A stretch of DNA of 64,000 bases, taken from assembly GCF_020149765.1 (NCBI RefSeq), contig NZ_CP083809.1:2046001-2110000 (forward strand), given 5' to 3'. Position 1 is the first letter of the stretch, and every line of letters starts with the position of its first letter. The translations under genes and the position numbers were made by a program. This DNA comes from Pantoea agglomerans. Lineage in GTDB: Bacteria; Pseudomonadota; Gammaproteobacteria; Enterobacterales; Enterobacteriaceae. Below are positions 43,045-51,047 of this stretch, one piece after another. The notes beneath the pieces are model-generated. The model was not told the DNA's origin, ran no database searches, and worked only from the letters and a program-made list of their open reading frames with translations.

Positions 43045-44774
43045 CAGAAACCTATCATTATCGGATTTTCAAAGAAGCCGCTCAGGTCCTGTGCATCGCC
43101 GCCGCCATTTACCAGAAGTCGGCTCTTGGCAGTGAACAATGCAACCGGTCCGTCAATTTTGTTTTCCGGCGTGGATTTGTTAGGAAAGATATTGTCGTTT
43201 TTGTCAGGCTTGACGGTGATATTCGACATCATCCAGGTCATGACGGGATTCCCGTCGTGATGGAATTTATTGCCGTATATCTCTGCCTGAACTGACTTCA
43301 TGGACTCAGACAGGTTTTTAACCGTCTGCGGTACCTCCACCAGTGGCAGGCCCTCTTCGGCTAACGCCAGGCTAAATTGCAATGCGCTCCATGGGTCGAA
43401 AGCGATCTCCTTGATGTTCTCCCCTTTAACCCATTCAACTATTTCCGCCTTGATCACTCCATGGTCGATAACATCCCCATCAGTAAGCTCAAGGTAACCG
43501 GCGTCTGCCCATTTGCGGTACAGCTCAGCAATATGGTTAGGTGCCGTCTCAATACGTCCTTCTGGGAGCCAGAAGCGAGGCTGCATGTGCGTTTCTCCTG
43601 TCGGGTCACGCCATGTTTTAACAGCCGCACAGATATCAATTTTGTTCGCGAGGTCCACGCCAACCCAAAGTGGCCAGCCCTTGCGCTGTGCCTCTTCGGC
43701 GGTGGGCGTCATCTTCGCCCAGCGATCCATGTCCATCCAGGCGCTTTCAGCTGTTACCCAGATATTAAGGTGCTTTGTGAAGAAGTTCGGACGCGCGGCT
43801 ACCTGCTCTTTCGCCTTTTTCGCCAGGCGGCGCATGTCATCCCAGCGCTTACAGACACCGAGGCCGGGATTTGCTTTCGGCCAGTTCGCTTCGTCAAAGG
43901 GATCGTCGTCTTCGTCCAGGGTGTAAATGACAGCAAAATATGTGTCATCGTCCACCACGCCGCGCAAAACCTTAATGGCGTAATCACGTTGCTCGAAGCA
44001 GATACCTTCTTTATTCGTGCCCGCCGTGGTGATGGCGAAAAGCAGCGATTGAAGACGCGCGCCCGTTGCTGTTTCTAGGACGTCCCACACATCACGGGTG
44101 CGGTGAGCATGCAGCTCATCGACTATGCCGCAGTGAATGTTCAGGCCGTCGAGGTTATTGGCATCACTGGAAAGCGGCTCAAACTTCGATGCCGTTCTCT
44201 CCTGGTGAATGTTCAGTTTGACGTGACCAAAAAGCCGCCCCAGCGTGCGGGGCGCTTTCTTAATCATGTTCTTGGCATCATCAAAGACGATGCGCGCCTG
44301 ATCGCGGGTCGTTGCGGCTGAGTAAACTTCTGCACCGCCCTCACCGTCCGCACCAGTCATGTAGAGACCGATACCAGACGAGACGGTCGATTTAGCGTTC
44401 TTACGCGCCACTTCGTTATAAGCGGTGCGAAACCGGCGAACCATAACCGGATCACCGTCATCATCCAGCACCGGCTCACCCGTTGCTTCATCAATCAGAG
44501 GGATAATGAAGCCAAACAGATTTATCAGGATGAAGATGTGCCAAGGCATCAGCTCTATCGGCTTACCAGCCAGCGCACCTTTGACGTGCGGAACAAAATT
44601 ATAAAAGTCGAGAATGTGCTGAGCGCGGTCCTCACTGAAGTAGATACCGCGTTCCGGCCCATGCTCTAAATCATTGAGGAATCGCTGACACGCCAGGCGC
44701 ACCAGTTCGCCAGCAACAATCTCGCCAGACAGCACGCGCTCGGCGTACTGGATACCAGCTTGAACGGTTGCCAT
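43044..44774 (-). CDS. Terminase large subunit
   Basis: 576 aa. RTAYNEVARKNAKST contains the Walker-A-like ATPase segment, GIVDELHAH is Walker B with the catalytic Glu, and IAFDPWSALQF and WVGVDLANKIDI are from the nuclease domain. It packages DNA with TerS. It overlaps the portal start by one base and follows TerS by 3 bp. Confidence 0.96.
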   Translation of the reverse strand: MATVQAGIQYAERVLSGEIVAGELVRLACQRFLNDLEHGPERGIYFSEDRAQHILDFYNFVPHVKGALAGKPIELMPWHIFILINLFGFIIPLIDEATGEPVLDDDGDPVMVRRFRTAYNEVARKNAKSTVSSGIGLYMTGADGEGGAEVYSAATTRDQARIVFDDAKNMIKKAPRTLGRLFGHVKLNIHQERTASKFEPLSSDANNLDGLNIHCGIVDELHAHRTRDVWDVLETATGARLQSLLFAITTAGTNKEGICFEQRDYAIKVLRGVVDDDTYFAVIYTLDEDDDPFDEANWPKANPGLGVCKRWDDMRRLAKKAKEQVAARPNFFTKHLNIWVTAESAWMDMDRWAKMTPTAEEAQRKGWPLWVGVDLANKIDICAAVKTWRDPTGETHMQPRFWLPEGRIETAPNHIAELYRKWADAGYLELTDGDVIDHGVIKAEIVEWVKGENIKEIAFDPWSALQFSLALAEEGLPLVEVPQTVKNLSESMKSVQAEIYGNKFHHDGNPVMTWMMSNITVKPDKNDNIFPNKSTPENKIDGPVALFTAKSRLLVNGGGDAQDLSGFFENPIMIGF

Positions 44775-44777
44775 TCA

Positions 44778-45275
44778 TCATTTGCGCTTTTTAAGAAATT
44801 CTTCCAGAGGATCGGCCTCAGCCGGGCCTTTAGCACCAACCTTAGATCGGCTGGCCGGGGTCATGCCGAATTCAGCGAGCATTGCTCTGATGCGTTTCCA
44901 TGCGTCAGCCTTCATCACTGCTGCCGGGTGCGGTTTAATCATCCTGATTTCCCGCTCTTTCCCTTCGTCCGGCTCCTCCTCGCTGTAAACGGCATAGGTA
45001 TAGCCTTCCCGCTCTAGCGTATCGCAGTGTTGGCGGTACTCGGTGTAAGCCTCGATCAACAGCTCAAGCGCTTTGCCATCGAGAGTTGTCATTACTCCGA
45101 CCGCATCAAGCTCTTCGCCGATTCGCTTAAACCAGTACTTCCCCATCTTGTCGAAATGCTTAGGAATTGGGGGTACCCCAGAAGGAGGTTTTGGCTCTTT
45201 TTTATTTACTGCCCGTTTGGATGGGTTCCCCTTCACCAAAGCCAGATGAGTCGGGGTTTTCGGCGGTCCTGGCAT
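44778..45275 (-). CDS. Terminase small subunit (P27 family)
   Basis: 165 aa. GPPKTPTHLALVKGNPSKRAVN, PPIPKHFDKMGKYWFKRI and GMTPASRSKVGA are the P27-type TerS signatures. It binds the packaging site. The 216 bp upstream probably hold the cos region. Confidence 0.92.
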   Translation of the reverse strand: MPGPPKTPTHLALVKGNPSKRAVNKKEPKPPSGVPPIPKHFDKMGKYWFKRIGEELDAVGVMTTLDGKALELLIEAYTEYRQHCDTLEREGYTYAVYSEEEPDEGKEREIRMIKPHPAAVMKADAWKRIRAMLAEFGMTPASRSKVGAKGPAEADPLEEFLKKRK

Positions 45276-45324
45276 AATCGAAAACTCCTATTAATTACTG
45301 GTTGGGGGACCCCAAAAAAAAGTT

Positions 45325-45390
45325 TTCTAACCTGCGGCGGTGTGAAAAAAGGTTAGGCGGCGGTCCTTTAGGCCCAAAGCTCTGAACTCT
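45325..45390. other. Candidate cos (packaging) region
   Basis: A GC-rich stretch with repeated GCGGCGGT (about 45335 and 45357) lies between TerS and the zinc-knuckle/HNH pair, just where HK97-like phages have cos. The flanking bases are AT-rich. This is positional inference; no cut site can be read directly. Confidence 0.35.
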
Positions 45391-45491
45391 CAACCCGCCC
45401 CTGCAAATGATAATTAGTCTCAACTTCTGATGTATTTGAGAATCGTTACCATTGATGCTGTGCTTGCACACGATATTGTTTCAAGTTGGTA

Positions 45492-45692
45492 TCAATCGAG
45501 GTGAAAGTCATCGTTCAGCATGCGGCGCCGCCCACTGCTCGCGTTATGAGGACACGCACTTGAGTTGTGTCCAGGCTTCCCGCAATTACCGCATCGCAAG
45601 TTAGCTCGTCGAGCTGAACCACCCCAAGTATTTGGGCAGTTCGCCAAGGTATGCTTTTGCGATCCGCAATAAGTACAGTGTGAATGGCTCAT
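45492..45692 (-). CDS. Zinc-knuckle (CCHC-like) small protein
   Basis: 66 aa. Two zinc knuckles: CTYCGSQKHTLANC and CGNCGKPGHNSSAC, followed by a basic tail. Zinc knuckles bind single-stranded nucleic acid. It overlaps the HNH stop/start by 4 bp, and such pairs are common near phage cos sites, so it may assist HNH or the terminase. Confidence 0.85.
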   Translation of the reverse strand: MSHSHCTYCGSQKHTLANCPNTWGGSARRANLRCGNCGKPGHNSSACPHNASSGRRRMLNDDFHLD

Positions 45693-46039
45693 CGGTTTCT
45701 CTCCGTTGCTGTCTTGCGCTTATGGCACGGCCAGCACAGCGCCTGAAGGTTACTGTCTACATCGGTGCCGCTGTGTGCTTTTGGTGTGACGTGGTCAACC
45801 GTAGAGGCAGGGACCGGCTTCCCGTTGCGCAGGCATTCCTGGCAGATGTGACGATCACGCTTCAGGATGCGCATGCGAATAACATCCCACTTACTACCGT
45901 AGCCGCGCTGGTGCCGGCTCTGCCCGCGTTGGTGCTGCTGCCATCCTTCATTGCGATGATCATCACAGTAGCCAGAACGGTCTGTTGTTGTCTTACCGCA
46001 GCCAAGCTTTCGGCATGCGCGAGGAATTGCTGATGGCAT
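45689..46039 (-). CDS. HNH endonuclease
   Basis: 116 aa from the ATG at 46039 (GGAG upstream); the longer frame lacks a ribosome site. CQECLRNGKPVPASTVDHVTPK and ALCWPCHKRKTATE give the HNH/zinc-binding motif. HNH proteins beside the terminase help cos cutting in HK97-like phages. An extra Cys/His-rich N-terminus (RKLGCGKTT, GYCDDH) may form another zinc site. Confidence 0.9.
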   Translation of the reverse strand: MPSAIPRACRKLGCGKTTTDRSGYCDDHRNEGWQQHQRGQSRHQRGYGSKWDVIRMRILKRDRHICQECLRNGKPVPASTVDHVTPKAHSGTDVDSNLQALCWPCHKRKTATERNR

Positions 46040-46048
46040 ACCAACTCC

Positions 46049-46073
46049 AATAAAAAACCGCCCGGAGGCGGTT
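46049..46073 (-). terminator. Hairpin before the HNH gene
   Basis: AACCGCC-CGGA-GGCGGTT with an A-run. The same element lies at 37941-37965 and 46646-46671. Confidence 0.55.
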
Positions 46074-46077
46074 AATT

Positions 46078-46302
46078 TCAAACTTTTTTAGGTTTTAGCG
46101 CATTTTGTATTGCATCGGCTAATGCTGCTATTCCTTGCGCAGCAAACTTCAGATCATCTTCAACTTTATCGCCTCTTGCCCTTTGCGTCGTGGCTGCGGC
46201 TGATGCTCTGGCGATTTCTAATGCTGCTGACACCGCCCTTTCACGCTTTTGACTTTCATCAGTTTCAAAGCCACTTTTGCTGAAAAAATAGTTCTCTAGC
46301 AT
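46078..46302 (-). CDS. Phage hypothetical, helical
   Basis: 74 aa from the ATG at 46302, with AGGAGG 5 bp ahead. ALEIARASAAATTQRARGDKVEDDLKF and IAALADAIQNALK predict amphipathic helices. It lies between two terminator-like hairpins on its own. No function assigned. Confidence 0.65.
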   Translation of the reverse strand: MLENYFFSKSGFETDESQKRERAVSAALEIARASAAATTQRARGDKVEDDLKFAAQGIAALADAIQNALKPKKV

Positions 46303-46412
46303 CACAACCTCCTGTTCATTAATGGAGGCTATAGATTACCGCTAAGATAATTCTTAGTGAAGAAAAATTAACCATTATCAAGCCCACCAGCAGATGAGCT
46401 TTGTAATAACAA

Positions 46413-46637
46413 TCAGTCTGAGCCGCAGCTACCACCGCTATCTGACGAACTGCCAGAGTCGTAGCCGCCACTGCATGAATCAGAGCTGCTTGAGCTGCTG
46501 TAGTCGTTACCAACGTAAATCGGGCTAATGGGGTTAAGAGTGTTCATCAGATCACTGCTTGAACCGGTATTGCTTTGGTGACGGCGGCGGCGATCCTCTT
46601 CCTCGCGCTGGCGCTGCTGTTCGGTTTGATATGACAT
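46413..46637 (-). CDS. Ser/Gly/Cys-rich low-complexity protein
   Basis: 74 aa. The N-terminal third is Arg/Glu/Gln-rich (REEEDRRRRHQ); the last 30 residues are nearly all Ser, Gly, Asp and Cys (ending GGSCGSD). It lies after the PP2C gene, beyond a hairpin. The Ser-rich tail is a conceivable substrate of the adjacent kinase, but there is no direct evidence. Confidence 0.6.
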   Translation of the reverse strand: MSYQTEQQRQREEEDRRRRHQSNTGSSSDLMNTLNPISPIYVGNDYSSSSSSDSCSGGYDSGSSSDSGGSCGSD

Positions 46638-46645
46638 ATTTACTC

Positions 46646-46671
46646 CAATAAAAAACCGCCCGGAGGCGGTT
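46646..46671 (-). terminator. Terminator-like hairpin after the phosphatase gene
   Basis: AACCGCC-CGGA-GGCGGTT with an A-run (T on the minus strand), located 6 bp after the PP2C stop. Confidence 0.65.
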
Positions 46672-46676
46672 AAGTA

Positions 46677-47414
46677 CTAGATTTTAATTTGTATTGCTAT
46701 CAATGAATAGTCATCTACAGGACCGCCTCTTTCAATCCTCTTTAACAAACTACTGCAGAAAGATAGAGGGTTTATCATTGTTTTTTCAGAGAATGTTGGT
46801 CGTTGATGCCAATAGTGGTGAGCTCCATCTGACATCACAACTAAATTAACCAAGCCATTTTCATCTGCATAATCAACCAACGATAGACTAACTTCTTGTA
46901 CATCAAGGGGAACTCCCTTTGAAATAGCCGAAGTAAGAGTGTTTTTACCAGACATCTTTTTAAGCTCTGCTTTGGTAAAGAGCTTTTCATCTAACAATTT
47001 TTGATGCTGAGTATGATCCTTGGTAATTTGTAAATATTTACTGCCGCTTTTTATATAAAGCCGACAATCTCCGACATGTCCAACCATAATTTTTTCGTCA
47101 AATACATGGCAATAAGTTAACGTAGTAGCAGACTGCTCAAGGCTCAATTGGTTTAGTGATATGTCGTTGATCGTTTCTTTAATACTTTTGAAGACAGCAT
47201 GAGTTTCAATTAAAAAATTACTTTCGATCAACTCTTTCAATTTCTTAATGGCTAATGATGATGCAAGACCAGAGCCTTCATAGGACCCAACACCATCAGC
47301 AATAGCGAATAATATACCATTTTCAATTGCTAAGGGTGGTAAAATTGAGTCTTGGTTTGCCCTGCTTTTGTCTTTGGGCTTAGAAAAAGCTCCAGCAGAG
47401 ATAAGCTTGATCAT
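46677..47414 (-). CDS. PP2C-type protein phosphatase
   Basis: 245 aa. NQDS (residues 20-23), IADGVG (around 39-43), SATTL, VGHVGDCRLY, DGAHHYW and the end DDYSLIAI are the PP2C metal-binding motifs, so it should be an active Mn/Mg-dependent Ser/Thr phosphatase. The start overlaps the kinase stop by 4 bp (ATGA). It would reverse the kinase. The pair is AT-rich relative to the late operon, indicating transfer. A hairpin follows it. Confidence 0.9.
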   Translation of the reverse strand: MIKLISAGAFSKPKDKSRANQDSILPPLAIENGILFAIADGVGSYEGSGLASSLAIKKLKELIESNFLIETHAVFKSIKETINDISLNQLSLEQSATTLTYCHVFDEKIMVGHVGDCRLYIKSGSKYLQITKDHTQHQKLLDEKLFTKAELKKMSGKNTLTSAISKGVPLDVQEVSLSLVDYADENGLVNLVVMSDGAHHYWHQRPTFSEKTMINPLSFCSSLLKRIERGGPVDDYSLIAIQIKI

Positions 47415-48169
47415 TTGCTCACCCCTTCGATTATCTTGTTAATATGCATGATCATCTGCTCAACAATCTGATACCTGTCTGCTGGACGTCTCATGGTGCT
47501 TTTATTTATAAGCTCCTGCACACCCGGAATGTCCGACATATTCATATCCTCAATCAAAACGCCTAGAGCATAGATGTCGGTCCTTTCTGAATAGACACCT
47601 GCATATACTTCGGGCGCAGCGTACTTCTCTGTACCCATACCTCTAGCCACTTTGGTAAGTAATTCTGATTCTGCACCAGCGTCAGCGTTTTTCACTAAAC
47701 CAAAATCAGATACTTTGTAAGTGCCATCACTAAACCTGAGCACGTTCGACGGCTTTATGTCCCTATGGTAATATTTTAAGCAATGAAGATAATGTATCCC
47801 TGTCAGAACCATGCGTACTGCTTCCAACTTCTGAAGAGGGCTCATCCAGCCTGCCCTCAAATCATGAGTTAGATCGCTATCTGCAAGGCTCATAACAAAA
47901 TAGGGCCTATCTCCCTGTAAACTGTGTAAAACAACAGGGACTATATAAGAGTTAGAGCATAAAGCTTGATAATTTACTTCTCTTTTAAACCTTCTTAGAA
48001 ACTCTTCTCTACAAGATTCATCGACTGGGGAGAAAATTTTTCTTGCAAAAGAACCGCAAAACCCCTGATACATGTTGTAAAGGTTGATCTTTTCGACGCA
48101 ACCAAACCCTCCTCTGCCAATCACCCCAACAGGTTCAATTAGATAGTTGCCACACTGTTCCATAAGCAT
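47411..48169 (-). CDS. Hanks-type Ser/Thr protein kinase
   Basis: About 252 aa with the start taken at ATG 48169 (48163 is an alternative, and the frame opens from a GTG at 48196 without ribosome site). All kinase motifs are present: GRGGFG (18-23), Lys in ARKIF (44), Glu in KREVN (64), HRD (135-137), DFG (155-157), APE (185-187) and the Asp in TDIYALG. There is no membrane or sensor domain, so it is a free cytosolic kinase. It is coupled to the phosphatase and lies after the lysis genes in late orientation, with its own promoter. Confidence 0.9.
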   Translation of the reverse strand: MLMEQCGNYLIEPVGVIGRGGFGCVEKINLYNMYQGFCGSFARKIFSPVDESCREEFLRRFKREVNYQALCSNSYIVPVVLHSLQGDRPYFVMSLADSDLTHDLRAGWMSPLQKLEAVRMVLTGIHYLHCLKYYHRDIKPSNVLRFSDGTYKVSDFGLVKNADAGAESELLTKVARGMGTEKYAAPEVYAGVYSERTDIYALGVLIEDMNMSDIPGVQELINKSTMRRPADRYQIVEQMIMHINKIIEGVSK

Positions 48170-48209
48170 CACGCCAAAAATTTTTCCAGTGAGCACTAAG
48201 CTACAATCA

Positions 48210-48258
48210 TTTACAAAATTTCTCTATGACTTTATCAAAATTCCTATGTCTTAAGACA
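48210..48258 (-). promoter_or_regulatory. Promoter and palindrome before the kinase gene
   Basis: Minus strand TTGATA, 17-bp spacer, TGTAAA (48238 to 48210), about 40 bp before the kinase start. Nine bases further upstream is the perfect palindrome TGTCTTAAGACA (48247-48258), a candidate operator. This would let the pair be expressed in the lysogen. Confidence 0.5.
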
Positions 48259-48279
48259 AGAAATTAGTAGCTATTTTTT

Positions 48280-48567
48280 TTACCTACTACTATCGATAGC
48301 TCTGATGGCCGCTCTGTCAAGGTTGCATTGCCCCACGATGCTGTAAAGCTCTGCGTTGAGGATTACACTATCACCGAAAGACATGCGCTCGGCAGGCACT
48401 GGCGCTTTAATCAGGCTTATGAGTTCTGTCGGAAGGCTTAACCGTGGCGCTTTGATTGTCCGGTACTCCACCAGCGGTTTTTGCTGCATCCCGCAGCCGG
48501 TCAACAGCATCAGCAGGGACAGGAGCAACAGCGCATTTGTCTGCCGCGAGGTAACGCTTAATTTCAT
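48280..48567 (-). CDS. Rz1-like outer-membrane spanin lipoprotein
   Basis: 95 aa. Lipobox LLTGC near residue 25 after a hydrophobic signal. It begins inside Rz in another frame and extends past its end. Rz1 pairs with Rz to fuse the inner and outer membranes in lysis. Confidence 0.85.
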   Translation of the reverse strand: MKLSVTSRQTNALLLLSLLMLLTGCGMQQKPLVEYRTIKAPRLSLPTELISLIKAPVPAERMSFGDSVILNAELYSIVGQCNLDRAAIRAIDSSR

Positions 48568-48862
48568 TCTGAAGCTTCCGGTTCTGCTGCGCTGTCACGG
48601 CGCGCTGTTCAGCTACTTGGCTCATCACGGAGTTTTGCTGATTTACCGCTTTCACCAGGTCGTTCACGCTACCGGCCAGATCGTCATTCTTCGAGCGCAG
48701 ATCGTTAATCTGTTCGTCTTTGCTGTTCGAAAGCTTTTCCAACCGGTCATTAGTGGCGCTCAGCTGCGAATTGCGGGCATTGAGACCCCACAGACAAACG
48801 CAGATAAGGCCGATGATGATGAGATGAGAATAATTTCGGATGAAGCTGATTACGTTGAGCAT
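48407..48862 (-). CDS. Rz-like inner-membrane spanin
   Basis: 151 aa. An N-terminal membrane segment (SHLIIIGLICVCLWGLNA) then a long coiled-coil (NDRLEKLSNSKDEQINDLR), the Rz plan. It overlaps the endolysin end by 13 bp and contains the start of Rz1. Confidence 0.85.
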   Translation of the reverse strand: MLNVISFIRNYSHLIIIGLICVCLWGLNARNSQLSATNDRLEKLSNSKDEQINDLRSKNDDLAGSVNDLVKAVNQQNSVMSQVAEQRAVTAQQNRKLQNEIKRYLAADKCAVAPVPADAVDRLRDAAKTAGGVPDNQSATVKPSDRTHKPD

Positions 48863-49482
48863 AGAATCCCCTTAGCTTTAGTTAAGCGGGATTTCCTGTC
48901 GTCCAGACCGTTAATGCCACCGTTGATGATTCTGGTGATGCGGGTAACATCATCAGAGTCAGCCAGTTCATTCAGACCGTTATTCTTCCACCAGGCGCCA
49001 GCCGACATTGCCGCGAGCATATTCCCTGCCAGCCGGTCAGGGTACGCAACGATATCTACGCCTAACTGCTTCACCAGCGCCGCGTAATTGGCTTTACCGG
49101 TAATCTGGATTAATCCACGCCCTCGATAGCGGTAGCCGTCACCAGAACTCACATCGCCATTGCCGTTACGGTTGGCGTAAACGATGTTGGCGATCATCTT
49201 TTGGTTTGCCGGGTGCGCCTCATTACGGCTATAGGCTTTAGCCTGCTGGGGGGTTATCCGCCGCTTGAAAGTTGCCAGCAGCGCTGTCTCGCTGTAGTTC
49301 AGCCCCTCTTCTACTTTTGTGAAGCCTGCGGACTCATGGCCAGTCTGCGCGAGGAAATGAGCCTGCCTCATTGGCGTTGTGATGCCGAACGCCGCCATGC
49401 TCGCCGCTAAATGCGGGAACCATGCATCACGAACAGCATTAGATACGCCAGTAGCACGCTGGAAATCACTGGGTGTCAGCAT
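48850..49482 (-). CDS. Endolysin, glycoside hydrolase family 19-like
   Basis: 210 aa. QTGHESAGF has the catalytic Glu and YRYRGRGLIQITG is the GH19/chitinase-type block also seen in phage lysozymes. It would cut peptidoglycan. It overlaps the holin end by 17 bp and Rz by 13 bp. There is no signal peptide, so the holin releases it. Confidence 0.92.
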   Translation of the reverse strand: MLTPSDFQRATGVSNAVRDAWFPHLAASMAAFGITTPMRQAHFLAQTGHESAGFTKVEEGLNYSETALLATFKRRITPQQAKAYSRNEAHPANQKMIANIVYANRNGNGDVSSGDGYRYRGRGLIQITGKANYAALVKQLGVDIVAYPDRLAGNMLAAMSAGAWWKNNGLNELADSDDVTRITRIINGGINGLDDRKSRLTKAKGILCST

Positions 49483-49828
49483 TGGTATCCCCTAAGCGCT
49501 TGTCTATCAGCCTGCGCAGCTTTGATGAAAGCCAGTCCACGCCGAGAAAACCTAGAAACACCGCAACCACACGCGTGGTGTCGTCGCTGAAGTTCCAGTT
49601 AAAGACCGATCCGATTACCTGCAGCGTCGGCTGAAGGAAGAAAGCAAAGACGCTGCACATCGCGGCATCGAGCAGACGACGGGGCCATGTGTCTTTGCCA
49701 ATCCACGACGCGCGCAGAATAGCCATCACTCCCGCCAGGCCTGCATAGCCGGATTCGTTTTTGTGGGCGTACAGCCAGGCAAGAAGGCTTGCCCAGAAGC
49801 CTGGGTCTTTTTCTGGCATGCGTTTCAT
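49466..49828 (-). CDS. Holin, lambda-type (phage_holin_3)
   Basis: 120 aa from the ATG at 49828 (GGGAGG 5 bp ahead; an in-frame GTG at 49834 sits on it). Two to three hydrophobic segments (ESGYAGLAGVMAILRAS, AAMCSVFAFFLQPTLQVIG, VVAVFLGFLGVDWLSS) and a basic C-terminus. It opens the inner membrane and lets endolysin out. Confidence 0.85.
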   Translation of the reverse strand: MKRMPEKDPGFWASLLAWLYAHKNESGYAGLAGVMAILRASWIGKDTWPRRLLDAAMCSVFAFFLQPTLQVIGSVFNWNFSDDTTRVVAVFLGFLGVDWLSSKLRRLIDKRLGDTNADTQ

Positions 49829-49929
49829 CCTCACCTCCCAATAGGTCGGTGCCGTTCGTAGTCAAAGAGAAATGCGCCTCAGCCACATCGGTTAAGGTTC
49901 AGCTTGAGTTGATTGGCCGGGCGCAAAAA

Positions 49930-49954
49930 CGAAAAAGGCTCGCCGAAGCGAGCC
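49930..49954 (-). terminator. Second Q-region terminator
   Basis: GGCTCGC-CGAA-GCGAGCC, followed on the minus strand by TTTTTCGTTTT. It lies about 100 bp before the holin gene. With the hairpin at 50115-50141 it forms tandem blocks that Q must override. Confidence 0.8.
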
Positions 49955-50114
49955 CTAAGATTTGAATACCCTGACGCAAAACGCGGTAACAGCCTTGCCC
50001 GTCGGCAACAGGGTAAATTTTGGTATTTATCACAATATGAAAGGCACTACAGGTTTGCAGTCCCGGACAGTGCGGATAAGCCGCCTGCGCTCAGCGCCTT
50101 TGGTATTGTGTGGA

Positions 50115-50141
50115 AATAAAAAACCCCACCGGGCGGCGGGG
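50115..50141 (-). terminator. First Q-region terminator (tR'-like)
   Basis: CCCC-ACC...CGG-CGGGG hairpin with TTTTTTATTT following on the minus strand, 53 bp after the late promoter -10. That is the standard tR' arrangement for lambdoid phages. Confidence 0.8.
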
Positions 50142-50193
50142 CTTACTGATGATGGTAGTGAGCGTCGTGTACAGAAAGCCCACTATGGGATCG

Positions 50194-50221
50194 ATATTAA
50201 TCCATTTTACGACAAAATCAA
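50194..50221 (-). promoter_or_regulatory. Late promoter pR'
   Basis: TTGATT, 16-bp spacer, TAATAT on the minus strand, located just after the Q gene and before two terminators, as in lambda pR'. It drives the lysis and structural genes when Q antiterminates. Confidence 0.75.
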
Positions 50222-50258
50222 CTCTTTTATTCAGCCATATGGATAATTATTTCACGGT

Positions 50259-51026
50259 TTACTGGCGTGTCACCGATTTAAAGGCTGCGTCCGCGTGGCT
50301 CTCTTCCATTTCCAGCTTTGAAACCAGCGCGTCGAAGAAAGGTTTCCAGTTGCGCTCCCACGTCCTGACATGCAAATCCGGGACAATCATACTCACAACT
50401 TTATAGGCCTTACTGGATGGTTTACGCCTGTACCCTTTACCGCTGCAGCGATCGCATTCTTTTTCAACCGGGCAACCTCTGAGCTTTGACTGTTCAAGGT
50501 CGCGAACGCGTCCAGTTCCGTTACAACGGCAGCGAGCGCTGATGAATCCTTTCCCGTGACATGTCACGCACCGATGCTCTGTTGTATCGAGGCGATATTT
50601 AGGCGGGGTCTTTTCGCCACAGCCAGGATGAACCATCACATTGGCGATGCTGTTGGTAATGCCTCGCCCCTCGCAATCAGGACAGTCATGTTTAGACGCA
50701 GCCGAGCGTGTGTATTCTTCAAAAGCGAGTTTGCACATAACGGTCAGGCAAGGCAGCAACTTGGCGCCTGCACCTTTGATTAGCAGACGGGGAACCGAGG
50801 TGCGCGCATAAGCCAGTAAATAATTAACTGCGCGCGTTTTATCCTCTTCGCCCAGCCCTGCTTTAGCCAGGACGGCCGCCACCCCTAACGGAGATTTTGA
50901 CTGGCACATGCCAAAGGCGCCCATCACGTCAGTACCCGTCAGCGCTTCAGATGCCGTTGCGCGTGAGGTATCGCTGATGTTCATAGTCTTTGGGCTGAAA
51001 TGCTTTAACGCCGATTCAATTTTCAT
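50259..51026 (-). CDS. Antitermination protein Q
   Basis: 255 aa from the ATG at 51026. ISDTSRATASEALTGTDVM at the start and the zinc motifs CPDCEGRG, CVTCHGKG and CDRCSGKG (DnaJ-like) match the phage 82-type Q. It allows RNA polymerase to pass the late terminators. The late promoter follows its stop within 40 bp. Confidence 0.92.
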   Translation of the reverse strand: MKIESALKHFSPKTMNISDTSRATASEALTGTDVMGAFGMCQSKSPLGVAAVLAKAGLGEEDKTRAVNYLLAYARTSVPRLLIKGAGAKLLPCLTVMCKLAFEEYTRSAASKHDCPDCEGRGITNSIANVMVHPGCGEKTPPKYRLDTTEHRCVTCHGKGFISARCRCNGTGRVRDLEQSKLRGCPVEKECDRCSGKGYRRKPSSKAYKVVSMIVPDLHVRTWERNWKPFFDALVSKLEMEESHADAAFKSVTRQ

Positions 51027-51047
51027 GCTAATCCTTCTCCACACCCT

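Noticed and set aside
43377..44078. 233-codon open frame on + strand
   Set aside because: Antisense of the terminase large subunit.
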